From NCBI GenBank assembly GCA_018831055.1, contig JAHJRE010000127.1, positions 1 to 34,703 on the forward strand: a DNA stretch of 34,703 nt, given 5' to 3'. The translations under genes were made by a program, and so were the position numbers. This DNA is from Bacteroidota bacterium. GTDB lineage: Bacteria; Bacteroidota; Bacteroidia; Bacteroidales; B18-G4. The notes below the pieces were generated by a model that saw only the letters and a program-made list of their open reading frames with translations, was not told where the DNA came from and searched no databases. This document shows positions 8,004-19,228 of this stretch, one piece after another. The first letter of the stretch is position 1. Each line of letters begins with the position of its first letter.

Positions 8004-8873
8004 ATGGATCAGAAATTAAGCAATCTTATTCTTGTGCCAACCGATTTTTCGGAAACTTGTCAAAATGCCATTAACCACGGTGCTGAAATTGCGGCCTACC
8101 TGGATTATAAGCTGGTGATACTTCATGTATTCGACAAGGAAAGTAAGTCAATCCTTAAAAAAGAGGAGCTCAGCTTTACCGATCTTGAGACACAACTCTC
8201 AACCCTGGCAAAGAAAGCAGCGGAAACATACAACATCAGAACGGATTTCTTAATCAAGGAGGGTAACATTTTCGACGAGATACACAAAACCGCAGGTGAT
8301 ATTGGAGCTAACCTGATGGTCTTGGGTACACACGGAAAAAAAGGGTTACAGTATATTTTCGGCAGCCATGCCCTTAAAGTTGTCACAAAATCTCCCGTTC
8401 CTACGGTAGTTGTCCAGAAAAGAGGTTTTGGTGAAGGTTACAAAAAAATCGTTTTCCCCATAAACGACTTCACTGAGGCAAGGCAGCAGGTCCGTTGGGC
8501 AGTCCATATGGCACAGCGTTTCGGCTCCAAGATTTATATTTTTCAGCAACCTTCCGTTGAATCTGACCTGGTATTGAAGATTAAAATTGTAACCCAACAG
8601 ATTGAAGACGCTTTCAATGAAATGGATATCAATTTTGAGATCGTAAAAGCGGAAAAACCGGGAAACTTTGCTAAGCAGATGATTTCTTTTGCAGCCAGTA
8701 AGCATGCCGATATGATCATGATCATGACCGATGCCGATGTCTTTTCACCCGATTTTCGTTCCGGACAGTGGGATGAAACCATGATGTTCAATGAAGCCCA
8801 AATCCCTGTTATGTGTATCAATCCGGTTATAACCGGCCAGGTATTTTACAACGAACTCGGATCCGGATTTTAA
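8004..8873 (+). CDS. Universal stress protein, tandem UspA domains (paralogue)
   Basis: A 289-aa paralogue of the Usp protein at 5072-5914. I chose the ATG at 8004 because the protein then opens as MDQKLSNLILVPTDFSE, in register with METLLKNVVMVPTDFSE of the other copy; an upstream TTG at 7974 falls inside the likely -7 box. Domain 1 carries GTHGKKGLQYIFGS and ends in SPVPTVVVQKR. Domain 2 is degenerate but keeps NEAQIPVMCINP near the end. The arrangement Usp, inverted phosphatase, Usp suggests a local duplication that was later separated. A membrane glycosyltransferase gene begins 13 bp after the stop and may be co-transcribed. Function is inferred only from the family (ATP-binding stress proteins). 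Confidence 0.92.
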   Translation: MDQKLSNLILVPTDFSETCQNAINHGAEIAAYLDYKLVILHVFDKESKSILKKEELSFTDLETQLSTLAKKAAETYNIRTDFLIKEGNIFDEIHKTAGDIGANLMVLGTHGKKGLQYIFGSHALKVVTKSPVPTVVVQKRGFGEGYKKIVFPINDFTEARQQVRWAVHMAQRFGSKIYIFQQPSVESDLVLKIKIVTQQIEDAFNEMDINFEIVKAEKPGNFAKQMISFAASKHADMIMIMTDADVFSPDFRSGQWDETMMFNEAQIPVMCINPVITGQVFYNELGSGF

Positions 8874-8886
8874 TACCAAGTTAATT

Positions 8887-12508
<3,622 letters not shown>

Positions 12509-12512
12509 AAAA

Positions 12513-12536
12513 ACCCGGATCATTTTTGATCCGGGT
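12513..12536. terminator. Hairpin after ligA, with its U tract on the minus strand
   Basis: A perfect 10-bp stem (ACCCGGATCA at 12513-12522, complement at 12527-12536) with a TTTT loop. On the plus strand it is preceded by seven A residues and followed by CAACCC, so the classic U tract lies on the minus-strand side. It may end ligA transcription anyway, but its shape is that of a terminator for leftward transcripts. Confidence 0.65.
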
Positions 12537-12553
12537 CAACCCATTTTGCTATC

Positions 12554-12713
12554 ATGTGGCTTTTTGAAGTCTTTAAAAAAGCGTTTTCAGGCAATTACCC
12601 AGTTCCAGGCGATCTTCATTTCAACAGGACTATAATAAGAGAGGTTTAAGGCTGGTATTCTTTATGATTTCCCCAAGTATTCTGTTTATACTTTTGACTA
12701 TAAAGAACGATAA
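12554..12713 (+). pseudogene. Possible small protein gene broken by a one-base frameshift
   Basis: Two short frames join after skipping one base near 12647. The first (ATG 12554, 31 codons) reads MWLFEVFKKAFSGNYPVPG and continues to REV before a TAA. The second (from 12648) reads KAGILYDFPKYSVYTFDY and ends KER at 12711-12713. The joined peptide of about 52 residues looks protein-like, and no other feature explains the region, but I do not recognise the family. An in-frame TGA at 12527 limits any extension upstream into the hairpin. It could be a gene remnant, a sequencing error, or chance. The evidence is weak because open stretches this short arise easily at random. Confidence 0.22.
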
Positions 12714-12965
12714 CATCTAACCCAAAAATTATGGAAAAAAGCGTAACAGCATGTTAAGCGAGTACATCAATCACCAAAACCCATTGATTAACCAAAATAT
12801 AAGTCTCTGTTGTCAAAGAGCTGTTGCGAAATGAGGATTCTACAAGATATTTGCCCTCAACGCTTGTGTCAAAATTATGACATGGGAAAGCGTTTGTCAA
12901 TGAGTAGTTTATATGATTTTTTACTAAGTAAAAACCACAGTTGAACTGGAAAAAGTCCGTAGATA
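12714..12965. other. Unassigned intergenic DNA
   Basis: About 250 bp with no open frame worth naming, no tandem repeat and no clear promoter pair. It separates the possible small pseudogene from the terminator of the minus-strand GIN operon. It could be degenerate remnant DNA, but nothing in it identifies a source. Confidence 0.4.
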
Positions 12966-12968
12966 TAA

Positions 12969-12994
12969 TAAAAAAGCCCGGTTTTAGCCGGGCT
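12969..12994 (-). terminator. Rho-independent terminator of the minus-strand sigma/GIN operon
   Basis: Read on the minus strand, a 7-bp GC-rich stem (AGCCCGG and CCGGGCT, plus-strand 12975-12981 and 12988-12994) with a 6-nt loop is followed by six U residues. It lies about 28 bp beyond the stop of the GIN lipoprotein gene. Confidence 0.88.
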
Positions 12995-13021
12995 CCAAAT
13001 GTATTTGTTACATTCCGGGGA

Positions 13022-13747
13022 TTAATATTGTTTTATGCTTCCAGCCCCGGAAATATCTGTATTTATGGCAGGGGTACCCTTATAGCGGATGCTTGCTGCT
13101 CCCGAAACCCCGGCATTCAATTTTTTACTGGCAAATATCTTTGCATCGGCTGCACCACTAACTTCAATATCAGCCACTTCAACCTCAAACTCAAGAGCAT
13201 CAATATTGCTTGCCCCGGATAGATCGAGATCCATAGATAACGCATTTCCTTTAAGATCCACGTTGCTGGCACCACTGCAATTACATTCCAATTTTTCCAG
13301 AGTCATCTCAAGGTCAATCTCGGAAGCACCACTTGCCTCAAGTTCAAGTTCACCCAGTTTAAAGGTATTGGCAGACGATACATCACAGGCTCCGCTAATA
13401 TCAAGTTCTTCAAGGTTTTTGAAAGTAATCCTGACGATCATATCACTCTTTGCATTAATATTATCTTTCGTATATATCTTCAGTTCACCTCCAACAACTT
13501 CAGTAATAACCTTATCCATGAGATTCTCCTCAAGCTCTAATTGGAGATACTCTTCCTGGCCCTGCGTGAGGATCACTTTAAAAGCTCCTCCAACCTGGAT
13601 CGAGTTAAATCCTCTGACTTGACGTTCCTGGGTGACAACATTGCCGTTACCTTTTATCTTGCCGGCAAATGTGCATCCGGAACTTAAGCCGAACATCAAA
13701 AATATCGCAATAGCGAACAACCATGATTTTTCCATTGTGTTTTTCAT
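13022..13747 (-). CDS. Head-GIN domain (DUF2807) lipoprotein
   Basis: A 241-aa predicted lipoprotein. A hydrophobic N terminus ends in the lipobox-like LSSGC with Cys25. GNVVTQERQVRGFNSIQVGGAFKVILTQG then shows the typical opening of the head-GIN (putative auto-transporter adhesin, DUF2807) domain. The second half repeats a short SGA motif about every 20 residues (ISGACD, ASGASE, CSGASN, LSGASN, VSGAAD, VSGAAS, ISGAGS), which fits the turns of a right-handed beta-helix. Function in the family is unproven, though surface or periplasmic location is likely. It is the last gene of an operon whose first gene is an ECF sigma factor. MEKSW, four codons in, is an alternative start. No ribosome-binding site decides between them. 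Confidence 0.88.
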   Translation of the reverse strand: MKNTMEKSWLFAIAIFLMFGLSSGCTFAGKIKGNGNVVTQERQVRGFNSIQVGGAFKVILTQGQEEYLQLELEENLMDKVITEVVGGELKIYTKDNINAKSDMIVRITFKNLEELDISGACDVSSANTFKLGELELEASGASEIDLEMTLEKLECNCSGASNVDLKGNALSMDLDLSGASNIDALEFEVEVADIEVSGAADAKIFASKKLNAGVSGAASIRYKGTPAINTDISGAGSIKQY

Positions 13748-13767
13748 AAGTGTATTATTTAAAAAAA

Positions 13768-14796
13768 TTAATCAATATTAAGTTCTCCGTGTTTAATATC
13801 TACAGTAACTTTTCCGGCTGGAGATTTTCCGCTTTTACTCTCATATCGGGAAGAAGTGTATGATAACTCTGTTCTCTTAACCGGGTATGAAGAAGAAATG
13901 TTTACATCGCTGTAACTTTCATTCACCAGGATATCAAAACTGGCGCCCGGATCGAAATTCAATTCAATATCGGCATATGAAGTATTCACATTTATTTCTT
14001 TAAAACCGGCAGAAATTTCTTCTATCTCCAGACCGCCGTACTTCATAACGAGGATAAGACTTTCAGAAAGGTCTTTTATATCGATTTCACTAAAATCGCT
14101 TTCCGCATTAATGACATGGGCTTTATCGATATTATATTCATCATATCCTGAATTTATCTTAAGTTTTGCAATTTTCCCAAGATCAACCTCATTATAGCGG
14201 GAATGTATATCCAGGAAATCAGACTCCTTCACTTTCAGTTCGGAGTATCCCAGAGAAATTTCAGCTTTATTCACATAAGTGATTTCGGAGGCATCGGTAT
14301 AATCGATATCGATAACATTGTTCTCACTGAGGAGCTTGCCGGCATGCAGATGCCCATATTTAACGGAGATATTGGAGGACCCTTCCAGATCATCCATAAA
14401 AACTCCTCCGTATTTGTTGGAAATATCCGCCTTCATATTCCGGGGCATCTTAATCGTGTAGTCAATCGAAAATTCATTGTTTCCACGTAAACTGCCAATT
14501 GTGGTGATGCCGCTGACCTTATCGGCCGAACCCGTGAGACTGATGTTGATCTTTGAGAAAAACTCCTGGGCTTTAGTCTCAGACGAACGTTCGGTTGTAA
14601 TTACCACTTCAATGGATACGGCTTTTTCTTCCCAGTTAATGCATTTCACATCACCGAATTTATTGTCGATATAGAGCAAAGCTCCCGGGTTGACTTCGTA
14701 TTTAGCGGAATAGTTCTTGGTAAATTCATCCCCAAAGGCATTCAGGGCGATCAGAACTACCGGCAGAATAAATAGATTCCTGTAAGTCACTTTCAT
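13768..14796 (-). CDS. Exported DUF4097-like beta-helix protein
   Basis: A 342-aa protein with a Sec-type signal (MKVTYRNLFILPVVLIALNA, cleavage near residue 22). The mature part is rich in short beta-strand repeats with alternating polar and hydrophobic residues (SNKYGGVFMDDLEG, SVKYGHLHAG, SLGYSELKVKESD, MKYGGLEIEEIS). In each, a Y-G or Y-S-E/D pair recurs at about 20-25 residue spacing. This is the pattern of DUF4097-type putative adhesins, which fold as beta-helices outside the cytoplasm. It lies 18 bp after the anti-sigma gene and 20 bp before the GIN lipoprotein gene, so all are one transcript. A role in envelope sensing linked to the sigma factor is inference only. Confidence 0.75.
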   Translation of the reverse strand: MKVTYRNLFILPVVLIALNAFGDEFTKNYSAKYEVNPGALLYIDNKFGDVKCINWEEKAVSIEVVITTERSSETKAQEFFSKINISLTGSADKVSGITTIGSLRGNNEFSIDYTIKMPRNMKADISNKYGGVFMDDLEGSSNISVKYGHLHAGKLLSENNVIDIDYTDASEITYVNKAEISLGYSELKVKESDFLDIHSRYNEVDLGKIAKLKINSGYDEYNIDKAHVINAESDFSEIDIKDLSESLILVMKYGGLEIEEISAGFKEINVNTSYADIELNFDPGASFDILVNESYSDVNISSSYPVKRTELSYTSSRYESKSGKSPAGKVTVDIKHGELNID

Positions 14797-14814
14797 AATA
14801 TATTGGTTTTAAAT

Positions 14815-15342
14815 TTATAGTTTGCATATCCGTTCGATAATATTGTCGAGTATATCCGATTTTGTTTTAAAGTTTCTTATCAAAGCCTGCTCGACCTTTT
14901 TATTACCCGGGTTTGAATTATACTCTTTAATAAGTTCTTCATTTTGGGTTTCCAGTTTGGAAAGTTCTTCCATGGCAAGATTTCTGATTTCCGATACCTG
15001 TTCATCAGGAATGCCACATTCTGAGATCTTATCCAGTTTTTCTTCTGTCTGAAAGTCGTAGTATTGTTTTACCTCCTGGAGGTTCTCCGGCAACACGGCC
15101 GCCATCGCGCCATTTTGTTCCCGGGGAACCATCAGGAGTATTACAGCGGATACAGCCATCAGGATAACCGAGGCTGCCGCGATACGGTATAAACGTTTCC
15201 AGGATAATATCACCGGAGAATTGTTCCCGGAAGCAGCCAGGGAATTCAATTTTGCCTCGAACCTTTCCATATGACCAGGTTCCGGCTCCCTGACATCAAA
15301 TGTCTCTTTGTTTGATCTTATCTTTTTTTCCAGGATGCTCAT
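14815..15342 (-). CDS. Probable membrane anti-sigma factor
   Basis: A 175-aa single-pass membrane protein. The N-terminal 45 residues are cytoplasmic, with MERFEAKLNSL, a helix often seen in Bacteroidota anti-sigma-like proteins. One membrane helix follows (about 49-70, RIAAASVILMAVSAVILLMV), then a periplasmic, highly charged and probably coiled-coil region. There is no HxxxCxxC zinc motif, so it is not a classical ZAS-type anti-sigma factor. The assignment rests on topology and on position: it begins 12 bp after the ECF sigma stop. By family logic it would hold the sigma factor at the membrane and release it on an envelope signal, possibly through the two exported proteins encoded next. Confidence 0.65.
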   Translation of the reverse strand: MSILEKKIRSNKETFDVREPEPGHMERFEAKLNSLAASGNNSPVILSWKRLYRIAAASVILMAVSAVILLMVPREQNGAMAAVLPENLQEVKQYYDFQTEEKLDKISECGIPDEQVSEIRNLAMEELSKLETQNEELIKEYNSNPGNKKVEQALIRNFKTKSDILDNIIERICKL

Positions 15343-15354
15343 TGCTTGATATGT

Positions 15355-15942
15355 TTAGTTAAGGTTTGGGTCGAGGTTTTTTCCCCTAAGGGCAAGAATA
15401 AGTTTCTGCCTTGCACGGGAGTATTTTGTTCGGGTCGCATTGTAGGATAAACCCAGGATTTGAGTGATCTCTTCATGATCATAACCTTCGAGCAGATGAA
15501 GGGACAGGATGACCCGGTAACGGTCAGGAAGGTTCTCTATTTCCTTCCGGATAAGGTCAACTTTGTAAGATAAAATCTCAACGGGGTTTTCCTCTACTAC
15601 CTCTGGAATGTCTTTGTCATCCATATCTGACATTTTCCACTTTTCCTGCTTTTTCAAATGGTCTATGGATTTATTCACGACAATCCTCCTCAACCAGGCT
15701 CCGAAAGCGGCTTCCCCGGAGTATGTATCAATTTTTCTGAAGGCATCCAGAAAGGCCTCCTGCATTGCGTCTTCCGCCTCTGCTGTGTGCTTTGTTATCC
15801 TGTATGCCGTATTATACATAGCCTTGTAATATCTTTTATACAATTCCAACTGTGCCTTTCTGTCATTCATCCTGCAATCGTCAATTAATTCCTCATCGGG
15901 ATTCAGATATAAATCTTTTTTACCGCTTTTATCCAATGACAT
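15355..15942 (-). CDS. ECF-type RNA polymerase sigma-70 factor (first cluster)
   Basis: A 195-aa ECF sigma factor. Region 2 (about 30-100) contains YNTAYRITKHTAEAEDAMQEAF and FGAWLRRIVVNKSIDHLKK for -10 recognition and core binding. Region 4 (about 130-185) contains LPDRYRVILSLHLLEGYDHEEI and a helix-turn-helix ending LSYNATRTKYSRARQKL. Lengths of regions and linker are normal. The gene heads a four-gene minus-strand operon (sigma, anti-sigma, DUF4097-like, GIN lipoprotein) that ends at the terminator near 12969-12994. Such sigma factors often autoregulate, but no partner promoter motif can be deduced from one site. A second, distinct sigma of the same class heads a similar operon at 33911. 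Confidence 0.95.
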   Translation of the reverse strand: MSLDKSGKKDLYLNPDEELIDDCRMNDRKAQLELYKRYYKAMYNTAYRITKHTAEAEDAMQEAFLDAFRKIDTYSGEAAFGAWLRRIVVNKSIDHLKKQEKWKMSDMDDKDIPEVVEENPVEILSYKVDLIRKEIENLPDRYRVILSLHLLEGYDHEEITQILGLSYNATRTKYSRARQKLILALRGKNLDPNLN

Positions 15943-15973
15943 GAGCTTTGTTATTTTGTTACACTTTTTTAAT

Positions 15974-15981
15974 CAAAAATA
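15974..15981 (-). promoter_or_regulatory. Candidate -7 box for the first ECF sigma operon
   Basis: On the minus strand this reads TATTTTTG, fitting TAnnTTTG, 32 bp upstream of the sigma ATG. It suggests housekeeping transcription of the operon. No TTTG -33 box is seen at 19-21 bp. Confidence 0.38.
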
Positions 15982-16079
15982 AAATTACAATGAAAGTCGG
16001 ATTAATGCACGATGAACAGGCAGGTTTTATTCCTATATTTTTCATAAAATTGCATACTTTTGCCACTCATTTTATTTTT

Positions 16080-16826
16080 ATGGCCCTTCTGCATTCTTTC
16101 GAAAAAAGTGGAAATTTTCTTTTCCGATACCGGAGTTATTTTCCTGTATTGCTTTTCCTGCTTGCCATTCCCGTTATTTACGCAACACCCTATGAATGGA
16201 TGCCATCCTGGTTGAAGGTTTTGGTAACCATTATTGCCGTTGCCTTAAGTCTTGCAGGATTTCTGATACGGGCGATTGCCATTGCAACAACACCCAAAGG
16301 TACATCCGGACGTAACACAAAAAGCGGGCAGGTTGCCGAATCACTGAATACCGAAGGGATATATTCCGTTATCCGCCATCCCCTTTACCTTGGCAATTAT
16401 CTGATGTGGATAGGCATTACCGTATTCACATTTAACATATACTTTATCCTGATCGTTAGCCTGGTATTTTGGTTGTATTATGAAAGGATAATGTTTGCTG
16501 AAGAGCGTTTCCTGGAAAAAAAATTCGGTGATGAATACCTGAACTGGTCACTCAAGGTGCCTTCTTTCATTCCTGCCTTCACACGCTATATCCGAAGCAC
16601 CATGCCTTTTTCCTGGAAAAGTATACTGAGAAGGGAATATTCCGGTTTACTGGCAACGGTTATCGGATTTACTTTTATCGATCATCTCCGGTTTTACTTT
16701 ATTCATGGGCATTTAGAATGGAACCGGATCTCGACCTGGGTTTTGCTTTGCGCTGTAGTCGTTACTCTTTTGTTGAGAACACTCAAGCACCATACAAGAT
16801 TATTGCACGAATCCGACCGTTCCTGA
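16080..16826 (+). CDS. Isoprenylcysteine/phospholipid methyltransferase-family membrane protein
   Basis: A 248-aa integral membrane protein of the ICMT/PEMT-like family. About five hydrophobic segments surround the SAM-binding signature RHPLYLGNYLMWIGI and, downstream, EERFLEKKFGDEYLNWSLKVPSFIP. Both halves of the family motif (RHPxYxG and EExxLxxxFGxxY) are intact, so the enzyme is probably active. The substrate, a lipid or small molecule, is unknown. I chose the ATG at 16080 over upstream codons because the frame upstream encodes an unlikely N terminus. A -7-like TACTTTTG also sits at 16055-16062, leaving a short leader. The next gene starts 2 bp after the stop, so they are coupled. Confidence 0.8.
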   Translation: MALLHSFEKSGNFLFRYRSYFPVLLFLLAIPVIYATPYEWMPSWLKVLVTIIAVALSLAGFLIRAIAIATTPKGTSGRNTKSGQVAESLNTEGIYSVIRHPLYLGNYLMWIGITVFTFNIYFILIVSLVFWLYYERIMFAEERFLEKKFGDEYLNWSLKVPSFIPAFTRYIRSTMPFSWKSILRREYSGLLATVIGFTFIDHLRFYFIHGHLEWNRISTWVLLCAVVVTLLLRTLKHHTRLLHESDRS

Positions 16827-16828
16827 CC

Positions 16829-17737
16829 ATGATCCCGAAATCATCCATTCCGGTTTTTGTTTACCCGGCAGCTGTGCTATCCATGTTGTTTTGGGGGATG
16901 TCGTTTGTTTGGTCAACACAGGTGTTAGAGTATTACTCTCCTATTACTACTATTCTATTGAGGCTTCTGATATCATCAGTTTTGCTTTTTTTACTGCTTA
17001 AACCGTTCGGTCTTATTGAAAATATAAGGAAAGAGCACCTGGGGCTTTTTTTGCTTTCAGCATTGTTTAATCCCTTCCTGTATTTCATAGGCGAAAATTA
17101 CGGACTAAAACTGACTACCCCTACTGTCAGTGCTGTAGTCATTGCCACCATTCCAGTTTTAACACCCGTTTTTGCTTACTTCCTCCTGAAAGAAAAACTG
17201 ACCATATTTAATTATATTGGGATCATGCTCAGTTTCGCAGGAGTAGTGATCATGCTCATGGGTAAAGATCTCACTCTGGATGTATCGGCAGTAGGATTAG
17301 GATTCCTGTTTTTTGCCGTCATCACAGGTATTATTTACTCGGTTTTACTTAAAAAACTGACAGTCCATTACAATGCACTGACCATCATCACCTGGCAAAA
17401 TATCCTTGGTTTTATTTATATGCTCCCGGTATTTCTGATTATGGATGTTTCAACTTTTTTAGAGATCAAGCCTGGTCCCGGAGCGATCAGATCTCTGATC
17501 CTGCTCGCTGTTTTCGCATCGTCAGGAGCTTTTATCCTGTATACCATTGCAATAAAATACCTGGGAGTGAATAAATCAAATGTTTACACCAACCTGATCC
17601 CGGTAATCACGGCAATCTTTTCGTTTTATATTATCCAGGAAGAATTTACCATGAATAAATTAGCGGGTATTTTGGTTGTAGTGGGTGGAGTCTTTCTATC
17701 ACAGATCCGGAGCAGGAACAAACAAATCATCAAATAA
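16829..17737 (+). CDS. EamA/DMT-family transporter
   Basis: A 302-aa membrane protein with ten hydrophobic helices arranged as two EamA repeats. The first repeat opens LSMLFWGMSFVWSTQVLEYY, and its last helix reads IGIMLSFAGVVIMLMG. The second repeat ends with KLAGILVVVGGVFLSQIRS. These are standard marks of drug/metabolite transporters that export amino acids, metabolites or toxic compounds. The substrate cannot be predicted. The chosen ATG lies 2 bp after the preceding stop; longer in-frame extensions would overlap the methyltransferase gene and lack family similarity. The stop overlaps the next start by one base (TAATG). Confidence 0.9.
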   Translation: MIPKSSIPVFVYPAAVLSMLFWGMSFVWSTQVLEYYSPITTILLRLLISSVLLFLLLKPFGLIENIRKEHLGLFLLSALFNPFLYFIGENYGLKLTTPTVSAVVIATIPVLTPVFAYFLLKEKLTIFNYIGIMLSFAGVVIMLMGKDLTLDVSAVGLGFLFFAVITGIIYSVLLKKLTVHYNALTIITWQNILGFIYMLPVFLIMDVSTFLEIKPGPGAIRSLILLAVFASSGAFILYTIAIKYLGVNKSNVYTNLIPVITAIFSFYIIQEEFTMNKLAGILVVVGGVFLSQIRSRNKQIIK

Positions 17738-18876
17738 TGAAAAATGTTATCGTCATAGGAGGAGGACTGGTCGGCATGCCCATGGCTATGGATCTAAGCC
17801 TTGACAAGGATATCCGTGTAACTCTTGCTGACAGAGACCTGCAAAAACTGGCAATGATCAAATCACAACCCGGAATTGCAACACTTGAATTGGATGTAAC
17901 AGACAGGCACAACCTAAAAAGAGCAGTAGAGCCTTTTGACCTGGTGGTATTGGCTGTTCCTGGTCACCTGGGATTCGGAGCTTTAAAGACTATCCTTGAA
18001 TCAGGTAAAACTGTGGTGGATATATCCTTTTTTCCGGAGGATCTTTTTGAGCTGGATGCAATAGCGAAAAAGCATGGTGTTACAGCAATTTGCGATATGG
18101 GAGTTGCCCCCGGAATGAGTCACCTTCTATCCGCCCATGCCATGAAACGGCTCGATGAAACCAACAAGGTCAGGATTTATGTAGGAGGATTGCCCAAGGT
18201 ACGTGAGTGGCCCTGGGAATACAAAGCCGTATTCAGTCCGGCTGATGTTATTGAGGAATACACCCGGCCTGCCCGATTGGTCAGGGATGGAAAGCTGATA
18301 ATTTTACCAGCTCTTTCGGAACCGGAAATACTCAGTTTTCCATCCATTGGAGAGCTGGAGGCATTCAACAGCGATGGACTGCGAAGCCTGGTTAAGACCC
18401 TGAAAGTACCCGATATGGCTGAAAAAACCCTCAGATATCCCGGGCATATAGATAAAATCAAGGTGATGCAAAGCTCAGGGTTCTTCTGTAAAGAGGCTAT
18501 ATTGATCAATCAGCAACCAATCAGCCCATTTGAATTTACTTCCGGATTGCTCTTCGATGCCTGGAAAATGAAGGAAGGCGATGAAGATATTACGGTAATG
18601 AAAATTGAGGTAAGCGGAATAAAAGAAGGCAAATCGCATAGCATTGTTTACGACTTGTACGATGAATATGACCCTGCAAGCGGGATCCATTCCATGGCGC
18701 GCACAACAGGTTATGCAGCGACCATGACAGCAAGGGCTCTCCTAAAAGGAATGTTTGCCGATCCCGGAGTGTTCCCGCCGGAATTACTGGCTAAGGAACC
18801 CGGTCTCGTTGAATTCATTCTGGAGGGGTTACGACAGAGAAATGTCATTTATCAGGAAACAATCAAACAAGAATAG
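17737..18876 (+). CDS. Saccharopine dehydrogenase-like NAD(P)-binding oxidoreductase
   Basis: A 379-aa cytoplasmic oxidoreductase. The N-terminal Rossmann fold begins VIVIGGGLVGMPMAMDL, with a GGGxxG nucleotide-binding loop, and an acidic ribose-binding strand follows (VTLADRD). The sequence DMGVAPGMSHLLSAHAM and the later long C-terminal domain resemble saccharopine dehydrogenase/reductase or lysine 6-dehydrogenase family members, which act on amino acids. The start overlaps the transporter stop by one base, showing translational coupling. The three-gene set methyltransferase, transporter, dehydrogenase may serve one small-molecule pathway, but that is inference. No catalytic substrate can be named. 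The tRNA-Met gene follows after 61 bp with its own promoter-like box. Confidence 0.8.
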   Translation: MKNVIVIGGGLVGMPMAMDLSLDKDIRVTLADRDLQKLAMIKSQPGIATLELDVTDRHNLKRAVEPFDLVVLAVPGHLGFGALKTILESGKTVVDISFFPEDLFELDAIAKKHGVTAICDMGVAPGMSHLLSAHAMKRLDETNKVRIYVGGLPKVREWPWEYKAVFSPADVIEEYTRPARLVRDGKLIILPALSEPEILSFPSIGELEAFNSDGLRSLVKTLKVPDMAEKTLRYPGHIDKIKVMQSSGFFCKEAILINQQPISPFEFTSGLLFDAWKMKEGDEDITVMKIEVSGIKEGKSHSIVYDLYDEYDPASGIHSMARTTGYAATMTARALLKGMFADPGVFPPELLAKEPGLVEFILEGLRQRNVIYQETIKQE

Positions 18877-18916
18877 AGGAAAAATGATTTTACGGTTTCA
18901 GATTAAGTTTTTTTTC

Positions 18917-18924
18917 TATTTTTG
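18917..18924 (+). promoter_or_regulatory. Candidate -7 box of the tRNA-Met gene
   Basis: TATTTTTG matches TAnnTTTG and stands 13 bp before the first base of the mature tRNA, a usual spacing for a tRNA promoter. The -33 region is only weakly matched (GGTTTC). Confidence 0.45.
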
Positions 18925-18937
18925 CAAACCCGACTAC

Positions 18938-19011
18938 GGCGAGATAGCTCAGATGGTTAGAGCGTCGGATTCATAACCCGGAGGTCGCGGGTTCAACTCC
19001 CGCTCTCGCTA
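18938..19011 (+). tRNA. tRNA-Met (anticodon CAT)
   Basis: A 74-nt cloverleaf. The acceptor stem GGCGAGA pairs with TCTCGCT (one G-U pair at the end). The D arm has GCTC/GAGC. The anticodon loop TTCATAA (18970-18976) has CAT at 18972-18974. The T arm is GCGGG TTCAACT CCCGC, and the discriminator base is A. CCA is not encoded. The first acceptor pair is G-U rather than the mismatch of an initiator tRNA, so an elongator Met tRNA is likely. A tRNA-Ile2 whose CAT anticodon is modified by TilS cannot be fully excluded. The closing pair of the anticodon stem (A-C) is mismatched. Confidence 0.95.
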
Positions 19012-19094
19012 CAAATTCATCTCTTTTTTTGTCACTACTTCCATTTCCATTGGGTATTATTTATTGCTCCCCTCGGCTTCGCTCGGGGCAGGCA

Positions 19095-19127
19095 ATTGTT
19101 CATTGATCATTATTCATTGTTCATTGG
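19095..19127 (+). repeat. Short period-7 array (ATTGTTC-type)
   Basis: Four consecutive heptamers ATTGTTC, ATTGATC, ATTATTC, ATTGTTC and a partial ATTGG lie in the gap between the tRNA and the AbiC-like gene. Just upstream is a GC-rich, partly self-complementary stretch (CCCCTCGGCTTCGCTCGGGG, 19068-19087). The unit differs from the other heptamer arrays in the window, but the period is the same. The rest of the 217-bp gap (19012-19228) shows nothing else recognisable. Confidence 0.7.
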
Positions 19128-19228
19128 AAAAAGCCTCCGTATTTTTACCCATTTTAAGCCTATTCCAGACACATTTCAAGCATTAGCATAAAATAATTAC
19201 TAATTTCACACCTTGGAAACATGATCCC

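Noticed and set aside
13089-13622. A 177-codon open frame antisense to the GIN lipoprotein
   Set aside because: It is fully inside the real gene on the other strand. Its composition (Ser, Leu, Ala rich) is the shadow of the repetitive SGA sequence, and it has no ribosome-binding site or family features.
15948-16079. Upstream extension of the methyltransferase gene
   Set aside because: The extension overlaps the divergent sigma promoter region and encodes residues unlike the family. The ATG at 16080 gives a normal N terminus.
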